64,000 nt of DNA from Muricea muricata (Eukaryota; Cnidaria; Anthozoa; Malacalcyonacea; Plexauridae), in NCBI GenBank assembly GCA_963855995.1, contig OY979730.1, forward strand, positions 8,471,300 to 8,535,299, read 5' to 3'. Positions 62,980 to 64,000 of this stretch are shown here, one piece after another (the stretch's first letter is position 1; every line of letters begins with the position of its first letter). Below the pieces are notes generated by a model. It did no database searches. It saw only the letters and a list, made by a program, of their open reading frames with translations, and was not told where the DNA came from. The position numbers were made by a program, and so were the translations under genes.

Positions 62980-63175
62980 TCCGTGGCCGAGAGGTAAAGA
63001 CAACTGTCTTGACTTCGATTTTGGGTGGATCGAGGACCGGTCCAGTTCAACTGAGTTTGGTAAGAATTTAATTCTGATCGGTGCTCGATCCACCCAAAAC
63101 TGAATTCAAAGCTGGGCGTGGAGTGCAGGAAAACACTAGGCAGTACCGCGAGGCCAAGGAGGCAAACGTTATTTT
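62980..63175. repeat. Inverted repeat with tRNA-like left arm
   Basis: CTCCGTGGCCGAGAGGTAAA (class II tRNA-like box A) and TTTTGGGTGGATCGAG in the left arm have inverted partners CTCGATCCACCCAAAA and CGCGAGGCCAAGGAGG in the right arm. Confidence 0.65.
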
Positions 63176-63251
63176 CCTAGTGTTGTTAACTAATATTTAA
63201 GCAAATTTCATTAACTTGACTGTTGGGGACAGACCTGTAGGGTTGGTGCAT

Positions 63252-63330
63252 TGAAGACTTCTCGTCGTTATTTCCCTTCGTTCAAGAAGACAAGTTGTCT
63301 TCATCGAGAAATAACGACGAAAAGACTTCA
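63252..63330. repeat. Hairpin, TCGTCGTTATTTC arms
   Basis: GAAGACTTCTCGTCGTTATT and its inverse AATAACGACGAAAAGACTTC surround a short ACAAGTTGTCTTC centre. Confidence 0.85.
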
Positions 63331-64000
63331 AGACACCACTAAACCACTACACTTTAAAGCTACAGTGTAGTAGTTTAGCTAGCTAAACCACTACACTGTG
63401 CCAATAATATATGGCTGACTTCTTCCTAACGCTTACGGTACGACCATGGATGCGCAAAGATGCGCAAACACATTAAAGCCTTGAAAGCAAGTGTTTTCTT
63501 TTAGGAAAGAATCAAGGACGACAACGCTTACTAAATCAAAGCCGTCTAGTCATGTTTTAAGTACTTCAGCTGTTTAACGATCTTTTACCAGATCTTTGCA
63601 AGAGGAAAAGTAAAATTTTGCATCATTATTATTAACTTTCCGTCAGTCGTTTCTTTCTTGATCGAGCATTATATGCCATTGTGTTCAGTGTCCTTGATAT
63701 AGGAGCCATATACTTATGGCCTTGGGTTTAATACCCAAACACTGAATGGCAGTGTTTTGCTCTTCCAATGAGATAACAAGATGGCACTGTAGAACGCGTG
63801 GTTTTATATAAGCTACGAGCGTCAAGATATCCTTGATAGGTAACTATTGATCCTACAATGGCACTTATGTTCACTGCCAATAGGAACGTTTTCAACTCAC
63901 AGCTTGTACATAATGGCTTTTATAGGTTGTGTCACAAGGAAACTGCAGTTCGGTCGTAAAATCAACTTGTTTTCAAGGTTGCCGGGTTTTAAACATTACT
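63331..64000. other. No gene recognised to the window end
   Basis: Mixed DNA with a short CTACAGTGTAGTAGTTTAG palindromic patch near 63360. No conserved frame seen. Confidence 0.5.

Overview
This window is animal nuclear DNA. It is AT-rich, intron-rich and has no prokaryotic gene organisation. The first 38.5 kb carry one large plus-strand gene that I assemble by eye from 39 short GT-AG exons (10 to about 38,589). The joined exons read as Mediator complex subunit 23 (MED23/Sur2). Nearly every exon aligns block by block with the vertebrate protein as I remember it, and splice phases agree at every junction except exon 1/exon 2. The model gives roughly 1,290 to 1,360 residues, against about 1,370 in human. 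The 5' end lies at the very edge of the window, so the promoter is outside. The 3' end is unresolved.

The organism is probably a marine, non-bilaterian-grade animal such as a sponge or cnidarian. This is inferred from the well-conserved but diverged MED23, the dense short introns and the swarm of short non-autonomous repeats. The sequence alone does not settle it.

Almost all remaining structure is repetitive: (i) MITE-like elements flanked by TTAA, piggyBac style, including one family with five copies (11.6, 26.0, 27.0, 33.7 and 49.0 kb) that carries a CRE and a YY1-like motif; (ii) tRNA-derived SINEs, one of them a 387-bp head-to-head palindrome ending 33 bp before a MED23 exon; (iii) a family built almost entirely of ACTTGTT/AACAAGT words (seven copies); (iv) paired foldback elements; and (v) hammerhead-ribozyme-like cores of the kind found with Penelope-like retroelements.

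From 38.6 to 64 kb I find no gene I can name. This part holds a 2.3 to 2.8-kb segment present twice (42.9-45.7 and 54.5-56.9 kb), a 1.9-kb hierarchical palindrome at 46.6-48.5 kb with tRNA-like T-arm units and hammerhead-like cores in both arms, and several long hairpins, including a perfect 86-bp palindrome at 58.8 kb. No transposase or reverse transcriptase reading frame is visible, so the repeats appear non-autonomous. The most unusual object is the 46.2-48.5 kb palindromic complex.
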